Source of the DNA: Cladopsammia gracilis
Taxonomy: Eukaryota; Cnidaria; Anthozoa; Scleractinia; Dendrophylliidae
Length of the DNA: 64,000 bases
Reading direction: 5' to 3'
Assembly: GCA_022457155.1 (NCBI GenBank)
Contig: JAJGOT010000741.1
Coordinates: 55,001-119,000 of the forward strand
The notes beneath the pieces were generated by a model that was given only the letters and a program-made list of their open reading frames with translations, was not told where the DNA came from and did not search any database. A program made the translations under genes and the position numbers. This document shows positions 44,145 through 55,900 of the stretch, in pieces; position 1 is the first letter of the stretch; every line of letters begins with the position of its first letter.

Positions 44145-45337
44145 GGACGACCAGTCAGAATGGGAGCAGCACCTATTTTTGTGCGAAAAATGTGCCATTT
44201 GTGGACACGTGTCGAACGCCGAAAGCTCCGAACTCTCCTTCCTTTCCATTATATTATACAAGGTAAGATAAATGGACTAAAAATCGTTCAAATAGCGTAG
44301 AAAAACTGTATAAAGATAGAATACGACACCAGTAAATGTTTCAACGATTTTATTCAGCAATTTTGATTTTATATATTGCTTAAAACGTTGAATTCGAAAT
44401 TCCATACAATGTCTTATATTTTCAAATATCATTAATATGCAAACATTACGCTTGGGTTTCCTGTGATTAAACAGCCTCACACGACCGTGCACGTGTTTGT
44501 CCACTTTTATAGCTAAGCTGAAACCGATGTTAACCTCTTCCAGAAATAACCGGCGGCCGGTAAAATGTATTTTAAAGCTTGTTTATCTCGCGTAAAGTTT
44601 AGTTTGCAGAATTGTCTCGACTTGTTTGAACAATTTATAACCCTTAAGCATATGTTTACAAATATATTTATACTTACTTTTTCTTCACTTCGCTTGTACT
44701 AGCCTGACAAGCCTCCATTGCACACAAATCCTTCACTGTAAAATGACACAAGATAAAACGTACAGTGAGTTTTAATACGTAAGCTTAAATAGGCGGACAT
44801 GTTTATTTCTTGTTTGTTTTCGATTCGCAAAAGAACGAAAAAAGTCGCAATTTTATGTTTTTATTAGTAAGCAAACAATAAAAAATAGCGAAGTTGACAA
44901 TTTATTTTTTATTTATCCGAAAACTAAAAGACTGAACAAAACAGCATGACTTAAAGACCTCCAGGACAAAATTGTGTCGGAGATACTTTTAGTACATCCA
45001 AACTCAAGGAAATCGCAGGTATTAAAGCTTACATTTTATGTCACATTTGATTGGCCTCTGAAAATCACAATCTTAAAACAAGTCTTTGTGGACACAGAAA
45101 CAATAGCTAAAATGATTATTTTATGGATTAAAAGCAATTCTCTCACCTTCTCCACTTAAAGAAAAAGCACAAATCCTCCCGTTGTCATCAGGACGTGAAA
45201 ACAACAAAAATGCCGTCGTGAACGTGACGCGACCTTGACCGGAGGACGTCTTCGTGATCACCGGAAGTCGGGTCCAGACTATTCTGCGCGCTCTCCCGTC
45301 CTCAACTGACGTCGCGTTCTCTTTGCTAAATCAGTCT

Positions 45338-45361
45338 ATTGACTAGTTTGGTGCCCCATAG
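45338..45361. repeat. remainder of the 37-bp minisatellite right of the transposon
   Basis: ATTGACTAGTTTGGTGCCC, beginning with the 3-bp target duplication, is the direct continuation of the array that ends at 36875. Confidence 0.9.
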
Positions 45362-46999
45362 TTTTCACTTGACATCTCATTAGCTCCTCTTACTTTCTTT
45401 TGTTCTGTACACCGGTGGCTGTGGTTCTGTCTTTTAATCTTGAGGGAATGGTTGCAAACCACCTACAGATAAACTTAAATGGAGAAGTAAAATGACTGTC
45501 ATAGAAAACAAAGGTGTTTAATAATTTATTATGCACTATACCAAGTGGTACATCAGGGGCCATGGTTCAATGGTGGGTGCTGGATTAAAAAAAAAAGAAT
45601 GAAAAAAAGCTATTGCATTGGAGACTCAATTGCAAATGAGCCCTAGACTAGGTGAGCCCCCCAGACTTTAATAATTTGATATAACAAAAAACAAGGAGTA
45701 AGTATAATAACAAGAAGGTATGGTAATATTATTACCTTGTCCTTGACAAATAATATGACATAGGAGTGACATTGAATGATTTATACACCTTACCTGTCAT
45801 GTGCTAAACCTAATGCATAAATTACTATAATATATTTTTTGATGTAACGGTCCTTATTGGATAAAGCTTCATATTTATATGACCAGTCAACCATAAAGCT
45901 TGTGTACACAAAAAAGGATTAGTAAGTTTGATATCAACAAATTTGTCGCACAACCTTCCATAGCCTTCCTGATAATTTTTCATTACAAGCTAGATTCTTC
46001 TTCAGTCCTCTTCATTCCTGATGGAACATAGGGCCTCCACTAATACTCACCATATGACCCTGTTTTGTGCAGTGTTCTTTGCCTCCTCTCTCCTCCAACT
46101 CAGACATTCTTGTGCACCTCCAGGTTTGCCGGGGTCTCCCTCTTTTGCACTTCCCCTGTGGGTTTCACTCAAGGGCCCTCTTGACCACATGCCCGTCTGG
46201 TCTCAGTGTGTGGCCAATCCAACCCCATGCTCGCTGTTTTATCTCTATCGGCTGCTGCCCTGTTTGCTTCCAAAGCTTCTCATTACGGATTCTTCTGGGC
46301 CACCAAATTCGCAGGATACTCTTTAGGCTCTTGTTGATGAACATGTGCAACTTCTGCTTCAGTTCCTTGGTCAGCCTCCAAGTTTCCAAACCATACAAGA
46401 GCATGACCTTCACATTTGACCCAAAGACTCTCAACTTGGTCCTGGTTGTTAGTGCCCTAGACCGCCATATTGGTCTCAGCATTGGAAATGCCTCCCTCGC
46501 CTTCCCAATGCGTGCCTTAATGTCATCATAAGTTCCTTCCTTTTTGCTCACAATACTTTACTCCCGAGGTACATGAACTCGTCCACCTCCTCTATCTGCT
46601 CACCTTCATTCAACACACCATCACTACATTTGGTAGTTTCATTGTTTTGATGTATTAAATGTATTAATCCATGTTTACATATTCAGTTTTATATTTATTT
46701 ATATCTCCTAGTATAGTTTTTACTGTTTTAGGAGCAAATGATTAAAGATTATGCTACTATATATTCTTCTAAGCTATATCTTTTACTCAAGTTTGCCATT
46801 ATAGTGTAGACTAAGTTTTGTGGAGGAGATAATTATGATATATGTAATACTCCGCAGCTGTCCAAGCAATTTCTTAGCACTTGTGATAATCACTAATCAG
46901 GATAATTTAGTGATACTAGTGATATGTAATAAACTGAAACTGTTATCCAATCAAGTAGGTGTAATTTATTGCAGGTTCACAAAAGTGCAGAAAGACATT
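45362..46999. other. 5' flank of transporter gene 1, containing a LINE fragment
   Basis: Apart from the LINE fragment at 46015-46640 this is AT-rich non-coding sequence. A good acceptor (TTATTGCAG) just before 46974 suggests that the first coding exon of the transporter gene is preceded by a 5' untranslated exon somewhere in this interval. Confidence 0.5.
46015..46640 (-). mobile_element. LINE fragment (RTE-like reverse transcriptase C-terminal region)
   Basis: On the minus strand the translation includes DDIKARIGKAREAFPMLRPI, SRALTTRTKLRVFGSNVKVM, LLYGLETWRLT and GWIGHTLRPDG, the typical C-terminal region of a non-LTR retrotransposon reverse transcriptase. Upstream in another frame it reads EVDEFMYLGS, so there is a frameshift. 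It is 5'-truncated and dead. The RTE assignment is from memory of the family pattern. Confidence 0.75.
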
Positions 47000-49900
47000 A
47001 TGTGCAACTTGTTTCACTGTTGCCTAAAAGCAACACATCAGCAGGACTCGCGATGGTCATTGGTTGTGTGCATTTGTGCAACTGTTTCTCAAATGATGGT
47101 CATGGGCATTTTGCGGAGCTTCGGTGTCTTGTTTCCAACTTTGATGGAAGAGTTTGGAACAACTAGGGAGAGAACTGGTAAGTATGGGGAAGCTTGAATG
47201 TTCATCAGACCTGCTGATGCAGTATAAATAAAGGAGGAATGTTAACCAAAGATGTGTCCTTAACTCATCATAGAGCATGAGACACCCTAGATAGATTTTA
47301 ACTCATCATAGAGCTTGAGACACCCTAGATAGATTTTAACTCATCATAGAGCCTGAGACACCCTAGGTAGATTTTAACTCATCATAGAGCCTGAGACACC
47401 CTAGATAGATTTTAACTCATCATAGAGCCTGAGACACCCTAGATAGATTTTAACTCATCATAGAGCCTGAGACACCCTAGATAGATTTTAACTCATCATA
47501 GAGCCTGAGACACCCTAGGTAGATTTTAACTCTTCATAGAGCCTGAGACACCCTACATAGATTTTGACTTATCATATAAGAGCCTGTGACACCCTAGGTA
47601 GATTTTAACTCATCATAGAGCCTGAGACACCCTAGGTAGATTTTAACTCTTCATAGAGCCTGAGACACCCTACATAGATTTTGACTTATCATATAAGAGC
47701 CTGTGACACCCTAGGTAGATTTTAACTCATCATAGGGCCTGAGACACCCTAGATAGATTTTAGGGTAAAATTTAATGTTTGGAAAATACTAGCCTGTGTA
47801 GCAGGTGTCGGGGAGAGGAAACTGGGGAGAGAGGAAAATGATGCCTGCAATAAAAACCTTATCCTTTTGTTCATTTCTGCGGACACTGGCGACCGCAAAA
47901 TTCTGATTGGCTTACGTAAAATCCTGCGTGAATTGCGCGAAGCTTAAAAGCGCGCGCTAGTTCCTGATTGGTGAACGTATTGACAATTGACATACTTCAA
48001 TACCTGAAAATTGGTGGGCGTAATACGAATAGCCCAGTTCTTACAGTATAGCAGGCGTTTCTTTCCCTTCTCCCCATCTCCTTTTCGCTCACCCCCTCCC
48101 CTCCTCCCCGTTTACGCCTGCCACGCAGGCCAGGAAAATACCAGACTTTTCAACAAGATTGGAGTCATTAGTGAAAAACAAGACTGGAGAGAGGAGAATG
48201 CAGAAAAGCATTCTTGACCAGTTGACTCTTCCTTACGTTGCTGTGTTCTGTTCATTTATGGTAGGAAACATTGTATTAAGAGGAAGGCAAAGTTTAATTG
48301 GATATTTTGTGCTGGTCACATGATTTCATTGTCCTCTTCCACTTGCTGTCCTGTTGCTTAAATTTGCTATTATTTCATCAAGAGTGCTTCTTGAGGCTAA
48401 AAGTCACTTTAGAATCATCTAAAATTATAACTCATAAACACATTTTCATGTACTTTCATCAGACCAGGGTACAACTGTACTGCTGGCAAAAAGGTGCAAA
48501 TATTCCACTGATACTTGCTGCATACATACATTCTAAACCAAATCATCTTATTATAAAAATAAAAGTGTTGGTTGTTTACACTGAGGGCCTCGTGATACGT
48601 CCCCAAAAGCCCATAAAACCATGTGTACTATAGGCCACTTAATAACACAACTATTATCTATTGCAGCTTGGGTAAGTTCGCTAGCACTATCAATGTCACT
48701 GTTTGCAACACCACTGATGGGACAACTTACTGAAAAATTTGGATGTCGCTTGGTAACTATTACTGGAGCACTGATGTTTATAATAGGGCTTGTAGCCACA
48801 TCATTTGTTAAAGATATTGAGGTCATGTACTTCACCTATGGCACCCTCATTGGACTGGGTGCATGCTGTTGTCGCACCTCATCATTTCTGATAGTGGCTA
48901 AGTACTTCAACAAGAGGCGCTCCTTTGCCACAGGGAGTGTTACAATGGGTCCTTCATTAGGGGTGTTTATGTGGGGCCCTATTTCACAGGTTCTTCTTGA
49001 TTCAGTTGACTGGAGGAACACATTCAGAATCATGGCACTCTGCTGTTCCCTGGTTATTTTAGGTCCCATCACTTATAATCCCAATGTAGAGGAGAAGGAC
49101 AAAATCTTGGAAGAGACAGCAGATGGCAACCAAATGACTGAACTAAACAACAAGGAGACAGCAGATGGCAACAAAATGACTGAACTAAGCAATGAGGATC
49201 ACAGTAAGGGGTTTCGAGTCAGGAAGAAAAAGCTAAAAATTCTGGATTTATCAGTGTTCAGGATACCCCAGTACTGCATACTTGTTGTATCATTTACATT
49301 GATGTTTATGTGTCGCTTCATTCCCAACATTCATTTGGTAAGTGAATGGATCTTGTAGTGATTCAATATGAATATTAAGTTAATTTATCATATGACCCAT
49401 ATGGCCCTTCGAACCTTTTCTTTGTAAAACCATTGATGAAAGTCCCGTATGAGGGCCGTACGCATTTGCGCGAGCGGGGCTGGAAAAAGCCGTATGGCCC
49501 TACTACAAAAGCGGACGGCCTCGCACATTAAGATTTCAAGTAATTTTGTCTCCAATTTGGTCACATGATAAAACACTTATTGACTAAGTTAGGTCAGGCC
49601 AGATGGGAAAATATTTGGCTCAAGGTCATGGCATACGGACGTGTGCAGCGAGGTCTGTGCGCCATGACCGAGAGCCAAATATTTTCCCATCTGGCCCTCC
49701 CACTTAGTCAATAAGTACATAGTAATAAAGTCGCTTTTGAGATTGGTATGCTGGTCTGTTACATTTGGGAGGCCATTAGTTTCAGGAGGCATAGTTACTT
49801 TGAAGAATCGCTTGCAATTAATGGGATGGGTTAGGGTACCAGGTGACCTAGTACAGTTGGCAACCTAGTAGACCTTGTCTTAGAGTTGCCTTCAACTTAG

Positions 49901-51964
49901 ATAACTATAAGGGGTAGGCCTGAGTAGATCCCTAAATTTCAGTCGGAAGGGGGCTGGAAGGGGACCAGAAGGGAGCCTATTTTTATCTTGGGAATATGCG
50001 AAGCATTGAGCAAGTTATAGTATACCGTGTATGGGTCAATTATGCAAAGTTTCACTTGATTAATCACTTGTGTACATTGTCAGTAGATAAATCATCATCA
50101 TATCCTTTTTCCTCTGAGGAAAATATGGCCTTTAGTAAATAAATAAACTGTTTTTAATTCCCTGGTGTATTGTGCCATTCAGTTGTCTAGACAGTCTTGT
50201 TTCACACAATGTATATTTATGTCACACTAAGATGTTTTGTTTGTTTTAAATCTGTTTTACTCTTCAATTCTTTGACTTCAAACTCAGTATGGAAAATTAA
50301 AACCGATCTGTGGACTGAACCTTACGTTGTTTCGTATTCACGAGATGGCTCTTAGAGCCCTTTCTGAATTATAACTAGACTATGGCATGAGGTGGTTTAC
50401 TTCTATGCTGCCCAATTTATATTAACAGTGTAACAATGTTATCTTTATTGTTCAGGTTAAGTACAGTGAAGAGCTCAACATCTCAGCTGAGAAAGCTTCC
50501 CAGTACTACATGTTCTTGGGCATATCATCTGCCGCAGCAAGACTCCTAACTGGAAGACTGTGCGACATCAAATTCATCAACATACGCTATGTAAATCAAC
50601 TGGGAATTGCCATTGCTGGCGTGGCTACCTTACTTTTACCTCTTGCTAGAAGTTATGTTTCTGTTGCATTTTATACTGTAGTGTTTGGGTTTGCTGATGG
50701 AGCTTTCATAACCTCACAAAATGTTATTCTTCTTGGTATTGTTGGTCCTGATAGAAGAGCTGCAGCATTTGGTTTTGGAACAATGCTGTGTTCCTTTGCA
50801 CTGGCCTGCGGTCCCCCTTTAGCAGGTGAGTATATAACCCAGGGGTAAATTATTATTGTTATTATTATTAATATTCTGGGGAGGGGGGGGGGGAATGTGC
50901 TTATGGTTTTGAAATGTAATTTTAAAATGACTGCCAATGCAATTACCCATTGCATGTTCTGGAAATGAGAGGGATTAAAAATAAACATGCAGACCCCTCC
51001 ACGGGGGCAAGGAAAATAAACATGCAGACCGCTCCACGGGGGCAAAGAAAATAAACATGCAGACCCCTCCACGGGGGCAAGGAAAATAAACATGCAGACT
51101 GCTCCACGGGGGCAAAGAAAATAAACATGCAGGGTTGTCAAGGTACTGCTTCCTGCCGCTTCTCAGCTGGTTGATGGCTAACCTTAAATCCCAGTTTCAT
51201 GTTTGACTCAACTCACAATCAAAATGTTGCACAAATGGCATTCACAGGAATTCAATGCAAATCCAAACCATGCACCTTTACATATTATGCAACCTCAAAT
51301 CACAGGAGTGTCTAAAATAACATTTCAAACACTGATTCTTTGAAGCAGTCTGACTTGTGATCTTGGGGTCAAATTAATTAATGAATTAATACTTTTGAAC
51401 AACGCCTAGTTTAGTCATTATTTTTGTAACACTTGAGATAGTTTAAATAACCATTAAAACAGTTGTAAGATACATGTATGGACATGTGAGAATTTTACAG
51501 GTGTCAATTTGTTAGACTGTGTGTTGCCCAAGTTGGCTTCACTTGTTGAGCCAGGATTGTGAATAACACAGTGAGTACAATTAAGCTACTGACAGGGGGT
51601 GGGTGAAGTGCCAACAGTAGTTTTTTGCAGCTTAGTAATCAGACAACCAACAACATAGAAAAATAGAGGAATGTGAAGTCATTCTATAATCTGTTTCTTT
51701 TCTATTTCAGGACTAATATCTGACAAACTTGGTTCATATCAGTTTGCATTCTATGCAGCTGGTTCAATGATTCTTATCAGTGGGGCTATTCAGTTTCTTC
51801 TTTTATGCTTCAAGTCAACTGTTAAAGCTAAACAAACACGAAGACAGCTTGTCACAATGGAAGATTCACAGAAACTCAGTGAAACAAACCTGGAATCTGC
51901 TCTAGGAAAGAATAATGTAATGGGTGCTCCAGTACAAAGCTTGCAATTAATAACAAGTCTTTAA
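47000..51964 (+). CDS. SLC16-like monocarboxylate transporter, 490 aa, four coding exons
   Basis: Plasma-membrane transporter of the major facilitator superfamily. Exons are 47000-47177, 48667-49337, 50456-50825 and 51711-51964 (stop TAA), with GT-AG introns in phases 1, 0 and 1. The first transmembrane segment carries DSRWSL where SLC16 proteins have a D-G-x-W-G-W type motif, followed by LRSFGVLFPTLMEEF. Exon 2 has the second family motif, KYFNKRRSFATGSVTMGPS, then a hydrophilic central loop with two ETADGN(Q/K)MTEL repeats. Exon 3 encodes the first part of the C-terminal half. Twelve membrane segments are expected. Substrates in the family include lactate, pyruvate and aromatic amino acids; the substrate here is unknown. 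Poly(A) signal at 52125. A paralogue with the same intron phases lies head-on at 52960-61440. Confidence 0.87.
47260..47765. repeat. 38-bp minisatellite with higher-order variant units
   Basis: About 13 units of 38 bp (AGATTTTAACTCATCATAGA plus GCCTGAGACACCCTAG). A variant block with GACTTATCATATAAGAGCCTGTG recurs as part of a larger repeated segment, showing multi-unit duplication. It lies in intron 1 of transporter gene 1. Confidence 0.92.
47788..48138. mobile_element. MITE with GCCTG(T/C)GTAGCAGGTG ends
   Basis: The left end TAGCCTGTGTAGCAGGTGTC followed by GGGGAGAGG is imperfectly complementary to the right end CCTCCCCGTTTACGCCTGCC ACGCAGGCC. There is no gene. It lies in intron 1 of transporter gene 1. 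Confidence 0.6.
49576..49715. mobile_element. MITE-like hairpin with CTTATTGACTAAG ends
   Basis: CTTATTGACTAAG and, further in, GGCCAGATGGGAAAATATTT, GGCTC and GGTCATGGC pair with the right half. It lies in intron 2 of transporter gene 1. Confidence 0.8.
50981..51132. repeat. 35-bp minisatellite, 4.3 copies
   Basis: Units of ATAAACATGCAGACC(C/G)CTCC plus ACGGGGGCAAGGAAA start at 50981, 51016, 51051 and 51086. CCCC(T)CCACGGGGG gives each unit a small hairpin. It lies in intron 3 of transporter gene 1, after an ATT tract and a G run. Confidence 0.9.
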
Positions 51965-52959
51965 TCAAAAATGCAAAATTAATTTAAAATTGTATAATTT
52001 ACTGGGAACTTATTTTATCAGATTATTTATTTGATATGCAATTGGTAATAGAAAATACATTATATTATTAGTTATTGTGGAATACCTGGAAACTAACTTT
52101 GTAGCTAAGTGGATTTCCATGTTAAATAAAGTATGTATGTATTAATAATTAATGCATCATAGTAATTTTAATTATGTATATAAATAGGGTATCCTAGTAA
52201 AACATTAAGTAACAATGTGTGTAAGAACTAGGCAATGCTCTATTGTTCCGCAGCATTCTGTTTCCCCACATAAGATTGTTTAGGTTTTTCTTACTGAGAA
52301 TACATCAACCTATGGACAGCATGTTTTTTAAACAAAATTTGCTGGAACTTTATTTTAAAGTGATGTTTCTTTCGTGCTACAAGATTTCAGCCAATCATGA
52401 AACTGCTCTAGCAGCGCCCAGGGGCCTCAGGCTCCTTACTTTTATCTTCGGATGACTAGATAAACTAACTTTTGCATAAAGCTTAAGTGCTGGGCACCTC
52501 AGATTTCATAGTTGGGAGCCTTTGGGCTCCCTGTGATTCTTCTAAGAGCAACAGCCTTGCAATGGCCAAGAAAGGCTTCTAATTCTACATGTTTCCCACA
52601 TAGAATTTTGGTTGCATTAAAACTCAGAATAGTTCACTAAAAGGGAACCAATTAATAAAAGTAAACTAGAGAGAAATATATGCACTACCTGGTAGATTTT
52701 CATGTTTAGCCAATGAGGTGGACGGTTTCAACAATATCACAATTCACACCTTTCTGCATTCCTTGCTGTTAGGTTGCCTATTTCTTACTAGGACCATTAA
52801 TTTGTTTCAAATTCATGGACATTTGGCATAAAGCCTCTGAGCATTGATTTATCAGATGCTAGCTGCATGGTGCAGTTAGATTTTAAAAGTTTTGTAATTT
52901 CATTGTAAATAAAAATGTATTTATTTGATAGACTGTTGAGTGATCAGTGTAGTTAATCC
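51965..52959. other. convergent 3' intergenic region of the two transporter genes
   Basis: AATAAA at 52125-52130 (+) serves the left gene, and AATAAA on the minus strand at 52920-52925 lies only 35-40 nt past the right gene's stop. Between them is non-coding sequence with no recognised element. Confidence 0.6.
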
Positions 52960-55900
52960 TTATAGGCCTGTCTCCCACACTGTCTTGCCTCTGTTTTTGT
53001 ATTCACCAGCCTCTTCACATTCCATAGGATGAAAGTTCTCTGTCTTTTCTTTATCACAGATGAGGATTAGAAGTAATGTCGATGCTAGAAATTCAGTGAC
53101 TGCAGCCAAAATAAATGATGGGATGTAGGAATGGAGATGATCTGTCATAAAGCCTACAAAAAATAGTCGACTTTAAAAAGATGTTTTTATTTTACATAAT
53201 ATGAACTTTGCTCTCAGTGCATAAAGGGCCAGCTCCTGATCTCCTTTGCGAGATCAGCCACTGACTTTCTAAAACTCATTAATATTTCATGATGAAAACA
53301 CAAAGAAAATCACTACCAAGAAGAAGGTTTGGGATACCTGGTCTTAATTAGCAAAGATTTTGGCAATTTTATTCCTTTGTTTTCTCCACATTTAATGATC
53401 AGTTTCAACCAAACACCTCGAAGTGGGTTAAAAAAAACCTCAGCTGTGTTTGTGAAAACTTTGTACATACATAAAATAAAATTGTATTATCAAGACTGAG
53501 CCCTAGCAGTATCTGGGTGCCATAGACAACTGACTTTTGTCTTCAAGTGACAAAAAAAAAATAAATAGTATTTGCACAATTAGCTTAACTGCTGGGCACC
53601 CTAAATTTTATAGTTAGGCTCCTTATAATTAAAAATTACTCATGGAGCACAACCTTTTACTTTATCATTTGTCTCACAATGCAGTTAAGGGGATGTAGTT
53701 ACTTTGACTGCTTACTGCTAGTCTTGTGCATCACAATGGTTAGCCATGATTGTTGGAACTTCATCCTCATTGTTCTCGTGAGAAGCTGTTCTCTGTTGGT
53801 CTGCTGTAGTACCGTTCTCCCATTGTTGTGTTTCTTGTCCATTGGCATCCATTCTGTTTACCCAACGGGTGTATCAGTGTGGGTCTCGATCAATAAGCTT
53901 CACCTTGCTTCACAGGGGATAATGGCTGGTCTTGTGAGCATGCTCTGGTTATGTGCAAGTTATACATTGTATATCCCTGTCATGCTTCTTAATTATCTCA
54001 TGCAATGTATGGACCTCCCTGTTTTGCAATGTATACTTTGCTGCATTCACAGGGAATTTTGTATCTATACACCATCTTATCTGGCGAGGTTGGTAGGGTC
54101 CCTTGGTCGCACCAGTTGTGACCCAAGTGTTGTGTCAGATTTGAAAAGGGTGCAAATGCCTTGCAGGCAGTGGTGGAGAGGCTACAATACTCCCTAGACA
54201 TAGGATACAGTGATGGTGTAGTTAAACACTGTTACAGAATCTGGTCTTGTTGATCTTCTGCACAAAGGATGGAGCAGTACTGGATAACCATAAGAAACAA
54301 GATCAGATGATACAAGTTGTTTCTCCCAGTTGAACATACACTAATAATACCATGCTTTACTGATTGAGGGCAGTGACAAGCATACACTTTGTAAGTACTG
54401 ATCAGTGTGCATAGTCTGGTTCTACGGGAAGGTGGGTTGTTGGCTGTTCGGGAGCTGTAAGAAACTGTCACCCCTGCAGCATCCAAGATGGTTAAGGTGC
54501 CATCTCTTAGGTTTGCAGGATGTTAATGATATTGCTTGTTCTTCAAGCATCTGATCAGTGTGCATAGTCTGGTTCTACGGGATGGTGGGTTGTTGGCTGT
54601 TCGGGTGCTGTAAGAAACTGTCACCCCTGCAGCATCAATAATAATAATTTATTTCTGTAGCGCAAAATCACTACTTATCCTAAGCGCTTTACAATGTATA
54701 AAATATAAAAAAAAGATGGTGAAGGTGCCATCTTCATAATGCTACCAGATCTTAGATTTGCAGGGTGTGAATGATATCGCTTGTTCTTCAAGCAACTCCA
54801 TGTAGAAATTTGCCATCTCAGTGGACCACAGAAAGAAGAGCTTTTCACTGGAATAACGAGGATCAAGTTCCACCAATCACAACTGGCCATCATGATAATA
54901 ATGGTGACACATACATGTAATCACATACATGTAAACACATACATGTAATCACATACATGTAATCAGTTGACCTCATCTCCTGATGAAGACAGCAGTAAGC
55001 AGTTGAAACATCGCAATTTACATCCCAAACAATAATACTTCTAATAACGAAAGATTTAGATATACATTTAAGAATAAATATCAGCGATATAAAAACATGA
55101 CGTTTCGGCGACGACATGTCACCATTATCAAATGTAAAATTATTTGTGAAGTCGAAAGTGTGAGAATAAATAAATAAAAGATGCGAAGATGAACGAAAGA
55201 ATGTGGCTCAATTAACTAAACAGTTTCGCTGGTATGGAGTCTTTTTGAGTGTTAAGAGACGGACTCTTTTTCCTTATCAATAGCATCTCATAAATAAGGC
55301 ACTCAAACTTTCCGCGGCATTTCTTTAGGATGGTAAATTGCTCATGAAGATTGTACGGTCTTTGGTTATGTTCGTACTTAAGGTGTTTGCCGATGGCAGA
55401 ATATTTGTGTTCCTCAATGCGAAGGTGGAGGTGACGGCACGTGTAGCCTATATAATTCGCATCGCACGAATTACATTTAAATTCATACACAACGCTTTGT
55501 TGGTTAACTAGTGAGGGCTTTGTTTCCGTGACTTTCAAATCTTCAGAGATTTTCCTACTTGTGAAAACTGGTTGTAATACACGATCGATTTTCTTTCCAA
55601 GGTCGCTTAGCTGTCTGCGAACGGAGTCGGCGGATTTCTGGTCTTTAAACGGCAGGGTAATGTATATAGGACTTTCGATTGGATCAGTTCGGTTTTGGTT
55701 CTGGTCTTGGGAAGCGTGATACACTTTTATTATTAATATTAATATGTAATTAACTGTTATTAAATTATATGTTGGACTAATTAATATGTACGTACCTGCT
55801 AATGCTGGACCAGTTGCAATGGTAGTACCGTAACAGAGAGCACTTAAACCAAATGCTGAAGCCTTTTGACTAACTTTCACTGAGTTCATAATAGTAATGT

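Larger units (their letters stand above)
42668..44472. repeat. large inverted duplication (~645-bp arms) in the Harbinger element
   Basis: Left arm 42668-43312 and right arm about 43828-44472 are near-identical reverse complements with only scattered changes. The spacer of about 515 bp contains a half MITE (43570-43690). Each arm carries the same 89-codon open frame pointing outwards from the spacer and the same splice-donor-like AAGGTAAGA. A transcript across it could fold into a long double-stranded RNA. Confidence 0.9.
36876..45337. mobile_element. autonomous PIF/Harbinger-type DNA transposon, 8.46 kb
   Basis: The left end AGAGTGATTTAGCAA and the reverse complement of the right end AGACTGATTTAGCAA differ at one of 15 bases. 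ATT flanks both sides (36873-36875 and 45338-45340), and the 37-bp minisatellite continues across the insertion. This is direct proof of the borders. Inside are a DDE transposase gene (37452-38522, +) and a Myb/SANT-like gene (41152-41919, -), the two-gene set known for PIF/Harbinger. The left terminal sequence recurs at about 36979 (AGTGATTTAGCAATG), perhaps a second transposase binding site. The element is large because it contains several MITE-like hairpins and a ~1.8-kb inverted duplication (42668-44472). An intact transposase and a still readable insertion site suggest a fairly recent insertion. Confidence 0.9.

Noticed and set aside
53679..54197. 172-residue cysteine-rich frame on the plus strand
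   Set aside because: It is the antisense of a decayed GIY-YIG region of a Penelope-like element.
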